Shown here piece after piece: positions 41,854-51,635 of a stretch of DNA of 64,000 bases. Source of the stretch: Planctomicrobium sp051466335 (GTDB lineage Bacteria > Planctomycetota > Planctomycetia > Planctomycetales > Planctomycetaceae); NCBI RefSeq assembly GCF_051466335.1, contig NZ_CP195793.1, positions 1,240,001 through 1,304,000 on the forward strand, given 5' to 3'. Position 1 is the stretch's first letter; every line of letters starts with the position of its first letter. The notes beneath the pieces were generated by a model, which saw only the letters and a list, made by a program, of their open reading frames with translations, did not search any database and was not told the origin of the DNA. A program made the position numbers and the translations under genes.

Positions 41854-42528
41854 TCAATTTCGTTTCCAAAGATTGTCGACAATTTCCAGTGCCCTTTCAC
41901 GGTCAGAATTAAATTGCTTCAACTCTTTGATGATCTCAGCATGTGACAACCCTGCAGCATCGGCATGAATGTTTACGGCAATTTCCATACCGCCATTTGG
42001 CTTTTTCATTAACACAAAGTTGTACGTCTGCCGGCCAATCTCAACGGACAAGCCGCTTAATGTTCTGGTTACGTTGCCTTGAGGAAAATTCGGAAAATTG
42101 AGGAAATCGTCTATCTCAGTTCTAAGGCCGGAAGTATCAGAGACTTGAAAGGAAAAGTTCTTCCCAATTGCGTAAAGAGGAGTCTCTGGGAGTTTCTGGA
42201 TAACTTTCGCAAGCGTATCGCCTAGCTGCGGATTTGGGCGAACTCCCTCAAGCTGTAGCCTGCCGGGACGAACGATCCAATTGCAATCAAAATCCTTTGA
42301 ACTCAACTTGAAGCCAGGCCGACTCAAATCTGTTTCGATTTCAAAATGAGTGCCAGCTTTAAGTTCAAGGACCTCAGCCAGCCACTCGGGCTGGAAAATG
42401 TAAATATTAAATGTGCCGACAACGACACAAGTTGGATGAAGTTCTGTGAGCCAATCCGATATGTTCATCGGTCGTTTCTGTCTGACTACCGTAGGCTGCT
42501 GGGGTGGAGTACTGTCACCATCGGTCAA
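41854..42528 (-). CDS. Hypothetical protein, first gene of the Fic cassette
   Basis: A 224-residue soluble protein of unknown function. The middle and end look beta-rich (RTLSGLSVEIGRQTYNFVLM, then GMEIAVNIHADAAG) with a C-terminal helix (EIIKELKQFNSDRERALEIV). It may start at the Met before NISDWL instead. It leads the reverse-strand operon, whose promoter should lie in 42529-42700, and the cassette has lower GC than the flanking phage-like genes, which suggests separate acquisition. Confidence 0.6.
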   Translation of the reverse strand: MTDGDSTPPQQPTVVRQKRPMNISDWLTELHPTCVVVGTFNIYIFQPEWLAEVLELKAGTHFEIETDLSRPGFKLSSKDFDCNWIVRPGRLQLEGVRPNPQLGDTLAKVIQKLPETPLYAIGKNFSFQVSDTSGLRTEIDDFLNFPNFPQGNVTRTLSGLSVEIGRQTYNFVLMKKPNGGMEIAVNIHADAAGLSHAEIIKELKQFNSDRERALEIVDNLWKRN

Positions 42529-42532
42529 TTGT

Positions 42533-42565
42533 AAGGCGTAAAGATGACATCTTCGCCTTTTTTTT
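42533..42565 (+). terminator. Forward-strand terminator upstream of the Fic cassette
   Basis: A 12-bp stem (AAGGCG plus AAGATG pairing with CATCTT plus CGCCTT, two-base bulge) followed by eight T residues. It points in the direction of the tape-measure operon, although the reverse cassette lies between. Confidence 0.75.
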
Positions 42566-42984
42566 GCAACTTTGCTTGTGAGGCGACCTTGCAGTATTGG
42601 TTTTTCCTGCGGGTATCTGCCGGTTATTCATTGTTCAATCTGGGCGAAAAACGACCACTTGCCTGACAGTCTGACTTTTGAGGGCAAAGATCTGTGTTGA
42701 ATTGGTTGTGCATTGCGGTCGATTTGTGTTCAGGATGGGATTCTGGCTGCGTTTTGTTGAAGGATTCGACTGGTGTCACATTAACTTGACATTGTTTTCC
42801 TCCTGTTAGCGGCGTTTTCCTTCTCACTTGGCTGGGTTTTTCGGCTTGTTGCAGGCGTGCGAATGGCTGTTGGAGAGCATCAAACGGTCGCCAGCCAGCC
42901 AGTGGGACAGTTAGCTTGAACTGTCCCGAATTTGACGAAGTTAGTTGACTGTTGGAACTCGAGGTCTTTACCGCTCCCGCATCA
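42566..42984. other. Non-coding region in element 2
   Basis: About 420 bp with no supported gene. It contains several TGTG-rich stretches but no clear repeat array or iteron set. It should hold the promoter of the Fic cassette at its left end. Confidence 0.4.
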
Positions 42985-43266
42985 CTACCGCTTCTGGTCG
43001 CGCTGTGATTCCGTGAATGCTTTGGCTGCTCGCATGAGGTCTTCCGGATTGATATCGGCCAACGGAACTTTTGCTTCCCCGATCGTCACGTATTGTCCAG
43101 ACGCAATTGCATCATTCAGAACTGTCACTCGCCGTTCTGCTAGTTTGATCATCCACTGGACGACAGAGTCGCAGCCTTCCTGCTTCGCTGCAGCGTCAAA
43201 ATCTGCCCGCTGGCTTTCTGTGAAGCGAATCGTAGTAACCAATTTGGGTGAAGTCTGTTTGTTCAT
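42985..43266 (-). CDS. Small RHH-like protein
   Basis: A 93-residue protein with TTIRFTESQRADFDAAAKQE, then DSVVQWMIKLAERRV, compatible with a ribbon-helix-helix DNA-binding fold, followed by a Lys/Glu-rich tail. It may repress the adjacent genes. ATG 43266 is preferred; upstream Met codons at 43275 and 43317 add only poor sequence. Confidence 0.5.
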   Translation of the reverse strand: MNKQTSPKLVTTIRFTESQRADFDAAAKQEGCDSVVQWMIKLAERRVTVLNDAIASGQYVTIGEAKVPLADINPEDLMRAAKAFTESQRDQKR

Positions 43267-43438
43267 ACCGTTCATGTTCACGATCAAGCGAATACATCGC
43301 AATTGGAATCGAATCATACAGCATCACTTGACTACAAATGAATCGTCTTGTAGCTTTTGACGTCATGGACGTGCATTTGCCTGGACGAGAGACAATAGCA
43401 CGCTTAAAAATCAAATCACCGGGCATCGCTCGGACATT

Positions 43439-43489
43439 CACGCCTGTTTCTGACCGCTCGTCCCGGATGGAAACAGGCGTGTTCTTTTT
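43439..43489 (+). terminator. Strong hairpin with T tail
   Basis: A perfect 12-bp stem (CACGCCTGTTTC / GAAACAGGCGTG) with a 19-nt loop, followed by TTCTTTTT. No forward gene stop is adjacent, so it may attenuate a leader transcript of the gene at 43631 or end an unannotated small RNA. Confidence 0.65.
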
Positions 43490-43630
43490 GGCTGGCAGGA
43501 GCAGTCACGCCGGGCGGAAGAGACAGGACATGAAAAAAGCCAACCGCTTTGTTGGCGATTGGCTCAAATCTGAAACAGCTTGCCGTCAGTTTCTCAGGCG
43601 AACGGCAGGCCATCTGAAAAGGATTTTCCC

Positions 43631-44446
43631 ATGATTAGCCACGCTCATCAAGATCTGAACGCTCCAAATTCACAAGTTTCGACATCGGGAAAGCGTATCC
43701 CCGATTTCTCCATCCCATCCGGACCATTGGCTACGCTCACTCCCCGCGAGAAGCCAGCAATGCCTGACCTGACCATCACGCCACCTGATTCCATTCGGCT
43801 AACGGTCAAGCTGGATGGAGGCGACCAACCGATTTCCCTTTCTGCCATTCCGGGATCGCTCACATCGGCAATTCAGCGGGATGATGCCACACATCTGGCC
43901 GTTTCGTTGAACCGGAAGATCCTGGCCGGTGATCGGTACTTCCAATTCTGGCACGTCGTGGCGTTCTGCAGGGGAGGCTTTTGCGTGGTTCGTCTGTTAC
44001 GTCCAGATGGCTGGAATCCTCAAACGGAGTACGCGACTCCTCCGTCTGCCAACTGCGGATTGATGAATATGGAGGTCCGAATCGAAGTGAACCGCTTCAA
44101 CCAGATGCAGCTCAAACTTCCTTCAGTCAATCACTGGCAGATCATCATCAAGCCGCTGGAGTATCCGAAGGTTGCGAACTGCAAGGAACTGACCGAGAAG
44201 GAAGCGGACGTTGTCCTCGCCGTTGTGGAGTCGCTGGGGATTCCGCTCAACGTCCAGAGAATGCGTAACAGTGAATTGCGACTTCAAATTCCGGAAAAGG
44301 GTGCCGGGATGCTCAATCGACTTGGCTGGAACACGGATCGGGGTTCGGCGAAATCGCTCGCCCAGCAGCTGCATCTGATGGCGTCTCGCTTCCAGACTGC
44401 CGGCGAGCTGGTAGACGCGTTCTGCCGGCAAGACCCGACGCTGTAG
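43631..44446 (+). CDS. Hypothetical protein
   Basis: A 271-residue protein that I do not recognise. It has a Pro/Ser-rich N-terminal 60 residues, a beta-rich middle (RYFQFWHVVAFCRGGFCVV) and a helical end (AKSLAQQLHLMASRFQTAGE). AAAGGA seven bases before the ATG supports the start. GC and codon use resemble the phage-like genes of the element. No membrane segments. Confidence 0.65.
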   Translation: MISHAHQDLNAPNSQVSTSGKRIPDFSIPSGPLATLTPREKPAMPDLTITPPDSIRLTVKLDGGDQPISLSAIPGSLTSAIQRDDATHLAVSLNRKILAGDRYFQFWHVVAFCRGGFCVVRLLRPDGWNPQTEYATPPSANCGLMNMEVRIEVNRFNQMQLKLPSVNHWQIIIKPLEYPKVANCKELTEKEADVVLAVVESLGIPLNVQRMRNSELRLQIPEKGAGMLNRLGWNTDRGSAKSLAQQLHLMASRFQTAGELVDAFCRQDPTL

Positions 44447-44550
44447 CCGTTCCATTCGTCACGTTCTTTTCTCTCATGCAGTCCCGGTCATCTGGCCGGT
44501 GTCCGGGGCTCTCTTTTCGATCGAATCACACTCACTGAGGAGTTGCTTCT

Positions 44551-45012
44551 ATGGTCACGTCTATCAAGGCCCGGAATTCGAGTCCTTCAGCAAAAAAGGT
44601 TCCCGATTCCTTTCCTGCCGAGGATCAATACACCTATCAAGACGCTGTTCCAGATTTCCTTTTGTTCGCATCGCTCGGTCTCCGCCGAACGATCCAGAAA
44701 GCACGATGGGAAGCACTGACGAAATCCCAGCAACGTTACGTTCACGAGAGTCTGGCCAGTCGGGAAATCGTCCTGGTGGAAAAGCGAAATGAACTGCTCA
44801 CCATGCATCGGGAGGTCTTAGAAGCCCGTCCGGTGATTGGTGCGGCAGAACCCGTCTCGTACTGCTTCGGGTCCAATCTTGACGATGTCCGATTCGGGAC
44901 ACATTGCGATATCACGTTCGCGGTTGTTAACGCCAACTCAAGAGAGCATGCCCGCGAAAAGCTCAAAGAGTTCTTGGACGATCTGAAATCGATGGATGTT
45001 GATGTCATTTAG
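44551..45012 (+). CDS. Hypothetical protein, last gene of element 2
   Basis: A 153-residue soluble protein with a Ser/Lys-rich start, a helical core (SQQRYVHESLASREIVLV, then LTMHREVLEARPVI) and an alpha/beta end (THCDITFAVVNANSREHAR). GAGGAG eight bases before the ATG. It sits about 150 bp from the right repeat, a cargo position. No function assigned. Confidence 0.65.
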   Translation: MVTSIKARNSSPSAKKVPDSFPAEDQYTYQDAVPDFLLFASLGLRRTIQKARWEALTKSQQRYVHESLASREIVLVEKRNELLTMHREVLEARPVIGAAEPVSYCFGSNLDDVRFGTHCDITFAVVNANSREHAREKLKEFLDDLKSMDVDVI

Positions 45013-45071
45013 CGGCGTGTCGCTGCCGGCCATTGAGGTAAAAACTTCGCTCCGGGCGACGTTTTGTTCAG

Positions 45072-45093
45072 TGGTAGCACATGGGTAGCACAG
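45072..45093 (+). repeat. Right end doubled GGTAGCACA motif (probable integrase arm site)
   Basis: Identical over 22 bp to 29752-29773, in the same orientation, about 66 bp inside the right repeat. See the left copy. Confidence 0.65.
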
Positions 45094-45099
45094 GCTCAG

Positions 45100-45155
45100 A
45101 AAAAGAAAAAACCGCTTCGTTGCAGTCGATGTAAGTCGTTGCTGCGAAGCGGTTT
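45100..45155 (-). terminator. Terminator of tRNA-Gln, supplied by element 2
   Basis: An 11-bp perfect stem (AAACCGCTTCG / CGAAGCGGTTT), read on the reverse strand, followed by a T-rich tract, right after the tRNA-Gln 3' end. Because it is inside the element, the element replaced the host terminator as well as the 3' half. Confidence 0.75.
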
Positions 45156-45159
45156 GCTG

Positions 45160-45204
45160 AGTTGCCCGACAAGGATTCGAACCTTGACTAAAAGAATCAG
45201 AATC
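45160..45204 (+). repeat. Right attachment repeat of element 2
   Basis: The 45-bp copy that forms the 3' half of the intact tRNA-Gln gene; identical to 29589-29633. Identity ends in the anticodon stem, the usual crossover zone for tRNA-targeting integrases. Confidence 0.95.
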
Positions 45205-45232
45205 TTTCGTGCTACCGTTACACCATCAGGCA
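45162..45232 (-). tRNA. tRNA-Gln (CTG), site of element 2 integration
   Basis: A complete 71-nt cloverleaf: the acceptor TGCCTGA pairs with TCGGGCA (one G-T), the D arm is GTGT...GCAC, and the anticodon stem AAAGA/TCTTT encloses loop TTCTGAT with anticodon CTG. The T arm is CAAGG-TTCGAAT-CCTTG, with discriminator A. The 5' half is host DNA on the right; the 3' half belongs to the element's att copy. Confidence 0.95.
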
Positions 45233-45408
45233 TTCGCACAGACTCGCTGTGACTGGCAGGTATGCTATTCGCTTTCGAAAGTTGTGCCAAGTCAGATTCC
45301 CCTGAATTTGAGGAAACACCTTCCCTTCTGGATACTGCCTGAACATCCTTATAGAATCTCTCGTTCAGGTTTATTTTGATAGTGTTTAGAGAAAAGAAGG
45401 TGGGAGTC

Positions 45409-46002
45409 GTGGCGGAGAAGCAGGAATCGCAAGTGAATCCGGTCGACCAGCCCCGCATCGAACGGGCCGTCCGAGAAATTTTGGCAGCGATTGGCGAAGA
45501 TCCTGATCGTGAAGGGCTTCTCGAGACACCAGCCCGTGTCGCCCGCATGTACGCAGAATTATTTAGTGGGCTCCACTCTGATCCTGCTCGTCATCTTCAA
45601 AAGACGTTCGAAGAGAATTACGACGAACTCGTGCTGATCAGGGATATTTCCTTTAACAGCATGTGCGAGCATCATTTACTGCCGTTTATCGGCGTTGCTC
45701 ATGTCGGCTATATCCCGAAAGGGAACGTGGTCGGGATCAGTAAACTTGCTCGAATCGTTGAAGAGATTTCCCACCGTCCTCAGGTTCAGGAGCGAATGAC
45801 TCAGCAAGTTGCTGACTTGTTGGTTCAAGAGCTTGATCCGAAGGGGGCGATCGTCGTCATCGAGGCTGAGCATTCCTGCATGAATATCCGCGGAATTCGG
45901 AAGCCTGGTGCGATGACCATCACCAGTGCTGTTCGCGGATTGTTTCGGAAAAACGAGTCGAGTCGCTCTGAGGCGATGTCATTGATCTACGGGAAGCGAT
46001 AG
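45409..46002 (+). CDS. folE: GTP cyclohydrolase I
   Basis: Converts GTP to 7,8-dihydroneopterin triphosphate, the first step of folate and pterin synthesis (also feeding queuosine precursors). The 197-residue protein shows the family core: DREGLLETPARVARMY, the zinc-binding SMCEHHLLPFIG, the catalytic VGISKLARIVE and SHRPQVQERMTQQV, and the second zinc Cys in HSCMNIRGIRKPGA. GTG 45409 behind AAGGTGGGA is the best start; an upstream TTG would add 11 residues. It is the first host gene right of tRNA-Gln. Confidence 0.93.
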   Translation: MAEKQESQVNPVDQPRIERAVREILAAIGEDPDREGLLETPARVARMYAELFSGLHSDPARHLQKTFEENYDELVLIRDISFNSMCEHHLLPFIGVAHVGYIPKGNVVGISKLARIVEEISHRPQVQERMTQQVADLLVQELDPKGAIVVIEAEHSCMNIRGIRKPGAMTITSAVRGLFRKNESSRSEAMSLIYGKR

Positions 46003-46203
46003 TCCGAGAAGTTGGCGATCGTCTCACAGTTCTGTCCACGTGTGTCAAAGGGGGAATGATGCGATCGGTTTCTCTGAGCGTTCAGGACTTGTAAGTGGAG
46101 ACGCTGGCGTTGATGATCGTTTTGAGACGACTGAACATGACGGCATGAGGACTCATGGAGAGGGCTTCCTGAAATTCTACTGGCAGCGGTGAACTGATTC
46201 ACA

Positions 46204-49119
46204 TTGGACGAACAACAGCAGCGGATTTCGGATGACCTTGCGGGACTCTTTACAGGAGAGTTTCGATTCGATGATGTTGCGCGCGAACTCTATTCGACTG
46301 ATGCGAGTGTCTATCAGATTCGTCCGCTGGGGGTCGCCTTCCCGAAGCATCCAAATGATGTTGTGATTCTCGCTCAGTACGCGAAAGAGAACTCGATCCC
46401 CCTGATTCCTCGCGGTGCAGGTTCCGGGCTGGCTGGTGGAGCCATCGGGGACGGGCTTGTTGTTGATTTCTCCAGGCATCTCACTCAGATCGAAAAGATC
46501 GAGGGAGATACCGTGCGGGTGCAGGCGGGAGTTGTTCGCAATCAATTGAATCGTACCTTGAAGCCATACGGGCGATATTTTGCTCCCGACCCGTCCAGCA
46601 CTGCTGTCACAACTGTTGGTGGAATGCTGGCTGTCGATGCTGCAGGTTCACATGCTGTTCGCGTTGGTTCGACACGAGACCATGTGGAGAGCATTCAGAC
46701 GGTGCTCGCTGACGGGATGTTGTTCGAAGCGGGAGTTCATTCGATCTCCTCCAGTCTGCAACTCGATGAACGGGTTCAGGAATTGCAGGGTCGGCTCGTT
46801 CAGATTCTGAAATCAAATTACAAGTTGATTGAAGATCGGCAGCCTCTCATTCAGAGGAATACTTCCGGGTACTTCCTGCGATCAGTGCTTCAGAACGAGA
46901 AGCTCTTCTTGCCCCGCTTGCTAGTGGGGTCAGAGGGGACACTTGGATTGTTTACCGCTGCAACATTACACACTTCGCCGATTCCGGATCAGCGAGCAGC
47001 GACACTGGTTCTGTTTCGAGATTTGGAAACGGCTCTGGAAGCCGTGCAGGCTGTGAGCCAACGTGAGCCGAGTGCTTGCGATTTGCTGGATCGAAGACTT
47101 CTTTCTTTGGGGCGAGACTCCAATCCGCGATTTGCGGATCTCATCCCTGCGAGTGCCGAAGCCGCCTTGTTGATTGAGTTCACTGGATTCGGAAGCTCTC
47201 CGATGACCGGTCGACTGAAAGATGCGATTCGAGCAATTCATGAAGTCGATCCTTCTGCTTATGTCGCTGCAGAGGCGGTTACTCCAGAATCCGTTGACTT
47301 TTTGTGGTCGTTGCCGAGTCAGGTCGTGCCGCTGTTGAATCAGTTGCGGGGGGAGACTCGACCGATTCCGCTTGTGGAGGATATCGCTGTCCCTCCACCG
47401 ATCCTCAGAGAATTTCTGCTTCGATCGCAGCGAGTATTTCAAAAACACTGTATTACTGCGTCGTTGTATGCTCACGCTGCGTCGGGGCAAGTGCATTTTC
47501 GCCCGTTCATGAATACCCCGGGTCCCGGTAATGCAACATTGATCGAATCGCTGGCGAGAGAACTCTATGAAGTCGCAATCTCCTGCGGCGGAACTGTGAG
47601 CGGGGAACATGGAAACGGGCTGTCGCGGACAGCGTTTATTCGATCGCAGTACGGTCCACTGTATCGCGTATTTCAGCAGATCAAAGATCTCTTCGATCCC
47701 GATCAACAACTGAATCCTGGGAAGATCATCAGTAATGATCCTCATCTGACCGTTCGCAATTTTCGCACCCCCGTGAATCCTGCTCAGGAATTGAATCCTC
47801 TCGTTCCGTTGCAGTTGAGGTGGGGGCCGGGAGAAATGGCGGATACAACGCTGCGGTGTAATGGCTGTGGCGACTGTCGCGTGAATAGCGAGCAGTTACG
47901 CATGTGCCCGTTCTTCCACGAGGATTCAATTGAAGATGCGAGTCCGCGTGGCAAGGCGAATTTGATGCGGTCTGTCGCCAGTGGAAAGCTCGACCTGAAA
48001 CAGTTCTCGGTCGAGCAGGCAAAGGATCTGGCGGATCGGTGTTTCAATTGCAAGCAGTGTCACATCGAGTGTCCATCGGAAGTGAATGTTCCTGCGTTGG
48101 CGATCGAAGCCAAGGCTCAATGCGTGGCTGCAAACGGCTTGTCTCGAGCAGACTTTTTGTTATCCCGAGCCCATTCTTTTGGGCGCCTGGGAAGTCGCTT
48201 TCCGCGTGTCGCGAACTGGGCGATCGGGAATCAGCGGGTTCGCTGGCTCATTGAGAAAATCCTGGGGATCTCGCGAGAACGCAAACTTCCGAAGTTTTCT
48301 CGCGGTCAGTTTCTGTCGACGGTGCATGATTCTTCTTCGCTGGCGGAACGGGCAGACGCTGTTTACTTCGTCGATCACTTTGTGAATTACCACGATCACA
48401 TTCTTGGGCGAGCGTTTTTGCGGGTAATGCAACATCACGGACTGTCGGTCACAGTGCCTCGCCAACAGGTTGCATCTGGGATGGCGATGATTTCCGCTGG
48501 CGATTTGGATGCCGCGAGAGAATTGGCCGAGATCAACGTCAATCTCCTCGCTGAGCATGCCCGTGAAGGGAAACCGATTATCTGTACAGAACCGACGGCG
48601 GTTGTCTGTCTGAAATACGAGTATCCGCGTCTGATAGATCACCCGGATGTCGACGTTGTGGCTCGTCAGGTCATCGAAGCAGGTGCCTATCTGAAGTCGT
48701 TGCATGCCGAGAAAAAATTGAAGAAAGACTTTGCCCCGGTTCCGATTGAATTGGGCTACCACACTCCCTGTCATGTTCGATATTTGAGCCAGCACAGTCC
48801 ATTTGCCGACTTGATGGAACTGATTCCGGAACTGACCCTGACGAGGATTGAAAAGGGGTGCTCTGGTATGGCGGGGGCGTTTGGTCTCACAGCGAAAAAT
48901 TTCAATCGATCACTCGCAATGGGGGCAGGGCTGATCGAGGAGATGTCGAAACCAAAGTTTCGGGCGGGCCTGACCGAGTGCAGCAGTTGTCAGATGCAAA
49001 TGTCGCAATCCTCCGCCGTTCCAACGCTTCATCCGTTGAAGATTATGGCGATTTCCTATGGGTTGATGCCGGAATTGCAGCAGCAGATGGGAGCATTGAA
49101 AAGAAAGCAGGCACCGTGA
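46204..49119 (+). CDS. FAD-linked oxidase fused to 4Fe-4S and CCG domains (D-lactate/glycolate dehydrogenase type)
   Basis: A 971-residue protein, a GlcD/Dld-like flavoprotein fused to a GlcF/GlpC-like subunit. An FAD_binding_4 domain (about 35-200: IPLIPRGAGSGLAGGAIGDG, FAPDPSSTAVTTVGG) and FAD-oxidase C domain (about 260-510, with SGEHGNGLSR) are followed by two 4Fe-4S clusters (CNGCGDCR, CFNCKQCHIECP). The end has a CCG pair (GYHTPCHVRYL with GCSGMAG; ECSSCQMQM). It should oxidise a 2-hydroxyacid such as D-lactate and pass electrons to quinone at the membrane. The TTG start with weak ribosome-binding site is forced by the frame. The stop overlaps the moaD-like start. Confidence 0.88.
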   Translation: MDEQQQRISDDLAGLFTGEFRFDDVARELYSTDASVYQIRPLGVAFPKHPNDVVILAQYAKENSIPLIPRGAGSGLAGGAIGDGLVVDFSRHLTQIEKIEGDTVRVQAGVVRNQLNRTLKPYGRYFAPDPSSTAVTTVGGMLAVDAAGSHAVRVGSTRDHVESIQTVLADGMLFEAGVHSISSSLQLDERVQELQGRLVQILKSNYKLIEDRQPLIQRNTSGYFLRSVLQNEKLFLPRLLVGSEGTLGLFTAATLHTSPIPDQRAATLVLFRDLETALEAVQAVSQREPSACDLLDRRLLSLGRDSNPRFADLIPASAEAALLIEFTGFGSSPMTGRLKDAIRAIHEVDPSAYVAAEAVTPESVDFLWSLPSQVVPLLNQLRGETRPIPLVEDIAVPPPILREFLLRSQRVFQKHCITASLYAHAASGQVHFRPFMNTPGPGNATLIESLARELYEVAISCGGTVSGEHGNGLSRTAFIRSQYGPLYRVFQQIKDLFDPDQQLNPGKIISNDPHLTVRNFRTPVNPAQELNPLVPLQLRWGPGEMADTTLRCNGCGDCRVNSEQLRMCPFFHEDSIEDASPRGKANLMRSVASGKLDLKQFSVEQAKDLADRCFNCKQCHIECPSEVNVPALAIEAKAQCVAANGLSRADFLLSRAHSFGRLGSRFPRVANWAIGNQRVRWLIEKILGISRERKLPKFSRGQFLSTVHDSSSLAERADAVYFVDHFVNYHDHILGRAFLRVMQHHGLSVTVPRQQVASGMAMISAGDLDAARELAEINVNLLAEHAREGKPIICTEPTAVVCLKYEYPRLIDHPDVDVVARQVIEAGAYLKSLHAEKKLKKDFAPVPIELGYHTPCHVRYLSQHSPFADLMELIPELTLTRIEKGCSGMAGAFGLTAKNFNRSLAMGAGLIEEMSKPKFRAGLTECSSCQMQMSQSSAVPTLHPLKIMAISYGLMPELQQQMGALKRKQAP

Positions 49120-49367
49120 AGTCCCGATTCAACGTCATGCTCTTTGCGAGAGCACGTGATCTGTGCGGAACATCAACTGTTACCGTGGAATTGGCCGATG
49201 GCGCGACTGTTGAGGTACTTCTCAACACGTTGGGCGAACAGTATCCGGTGCTTAGACCGCTGTTGCCGACATTGATGGTCGCGGTCAATGAGAATTATGC
49301 ATCACCGGATCAAGTGCTTGATCCCTCCTCGTCGATTGCCTGCTTTCCTCCCGTGAGCGGCGGCTGA
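49116..49367 (+). CDS. moaD: MoaD-like molybdopterin synthase small subunit
   Basis: An 83-residue ubiquitin-fold sulfur carrier (FNVMLFARARDLCGTSTVTV) ending in PPVSGG, the C-terminal Gly-Gly that is thiocarboxylated in molybdopterin synthesis. The GTG start overlaps the stop of the oxidase (GTGA), so it is coupled to it; ATG 49137 is a less likely start. No moaE lies nearby, so the partner must be elsewhere. A related ThiS is encoded at 51435. Confidence 0.85.
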   Translation: MKSRFNVMLFARARDLCGTSTVTVELADGATVEVLLNTLGEQYPVLRPLLPTLMVAVNENYASPDQVLDPSSSIACFPPVSGG

Positions 49368-49634
49368 AGCCAGTTTGGGGGGCATTGACGACATTCTCGA
49401 AGCATTCCGCGTCAGAATCTGCCTCGACTCGCTTGTCGAACGTTCTCTTTTGCAAAAGAGTTTGGAAAATCTGAAATGCGGGCTGATCAGCGAGTGAGCG
49501 ATTCGGGTGTTGGGTGCTAACATAGAACCGTCTGAGGACATGATCGTACGCGATGATGTGACAGGCTCGATCGGATTCTCCCTGAGACGTTCGAAACGAT
49601 TACGAAACAAATTTGCGCCGATTTCCCATTGAAC
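49368..49634. other. Intergenic region before nadB
   Basis: About 270 bp without a supported gene; the reverse frame over it is a shadow. No terminator with a clear T run after moaD and no recognised regulatory structure. Confidence 0.4.
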
Positions 49635-51281
<1,647 letters not shown>

Positions 51282-51434
51282 CGTTTTCAGTTTGGTTCGG
51301 CACAGAATTCACCGTGGTCGTCACATGACGTGTCGCGAAACGCTGTTGAACAAGCTGTTGAACACAGTGCGGGCACACAGAAGGCTTTCACTCTGTGCTC
51401 GATGCCTAAGCGCCGCCTTGTTCATGGACCCGTA

Positions 51435-51635
51435 TCAACCGCCACCGACGAGTGTGACGATCTCAATTTCGTCGCCCTCGCGGAGAGTGCATGTTGCGTG
51501 GGATTGTCTTGGGATCAGAACTTGATTGCGCTCGACCGCCAGAAACCGGGGGTCGAGTTCGAGTTCTTCAAGAAGGCCTGTCACTGTCGTCCCGGTGGCG
51601 ACTTTCCGGGATTCGCCATTGACGAAGATCTGCAC
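51435..51635 (-). CDS. thiS: ThiS sulfur carrier
   Basis: A 66-residue ubiquitin-fold protein (MQIFVNGESRKVATGTTV, then FLAVERNQVLIPR, then REGDEIEIVTLVGGG) ending in Gly-Gly, which is thiocarboxylated and delivers sulfur to the thiazole ring of thiamine. It ends in Gly-Gly-Gly. It stands alone here, without thiG or thiF next to it. No THI-box (TPP) riboswitch was recognised in the upstream 400 bp. Confidence 0.92.
   Translation of the reverse strand: MQIFVNGESRKVATGTTVTGLLEELELDPRFLAVERNQVLIPRQSHATCTLREGDEIEIVTLVGGG

Larger units (their letters stand above)
29589..45204. mobile_element. Integrated element 2 (about 15.6 kb) in tRNA-Gln
   Basis: Bounded by perfect 45-bp direct repeats at 29589-29633 and 45160-45204. 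The unit is 15,571 bp. The integrase gene is next to the left repeat, and a 22-bp doubled motif occurs near both ends. Contents: integrase, Xis/AlpA-like protein, primase-helicase, Ogr/Delta-like protein, coiled-coil protein, ClpP-like protease, HAD-like protein, tail-chaperone-like protein, tape measure, a reverse-strand cassette with Fic, a small regulator and two hypothetical proteins. No terminase, portal or major capsid gene was seen. Confidence 0.93.

Noticed and set aside
45409..46203. folE as cargo of element 2
   Set aside because: It lies to the right of the att repeat and of intact tRNA-Gln, so it is host DNA.
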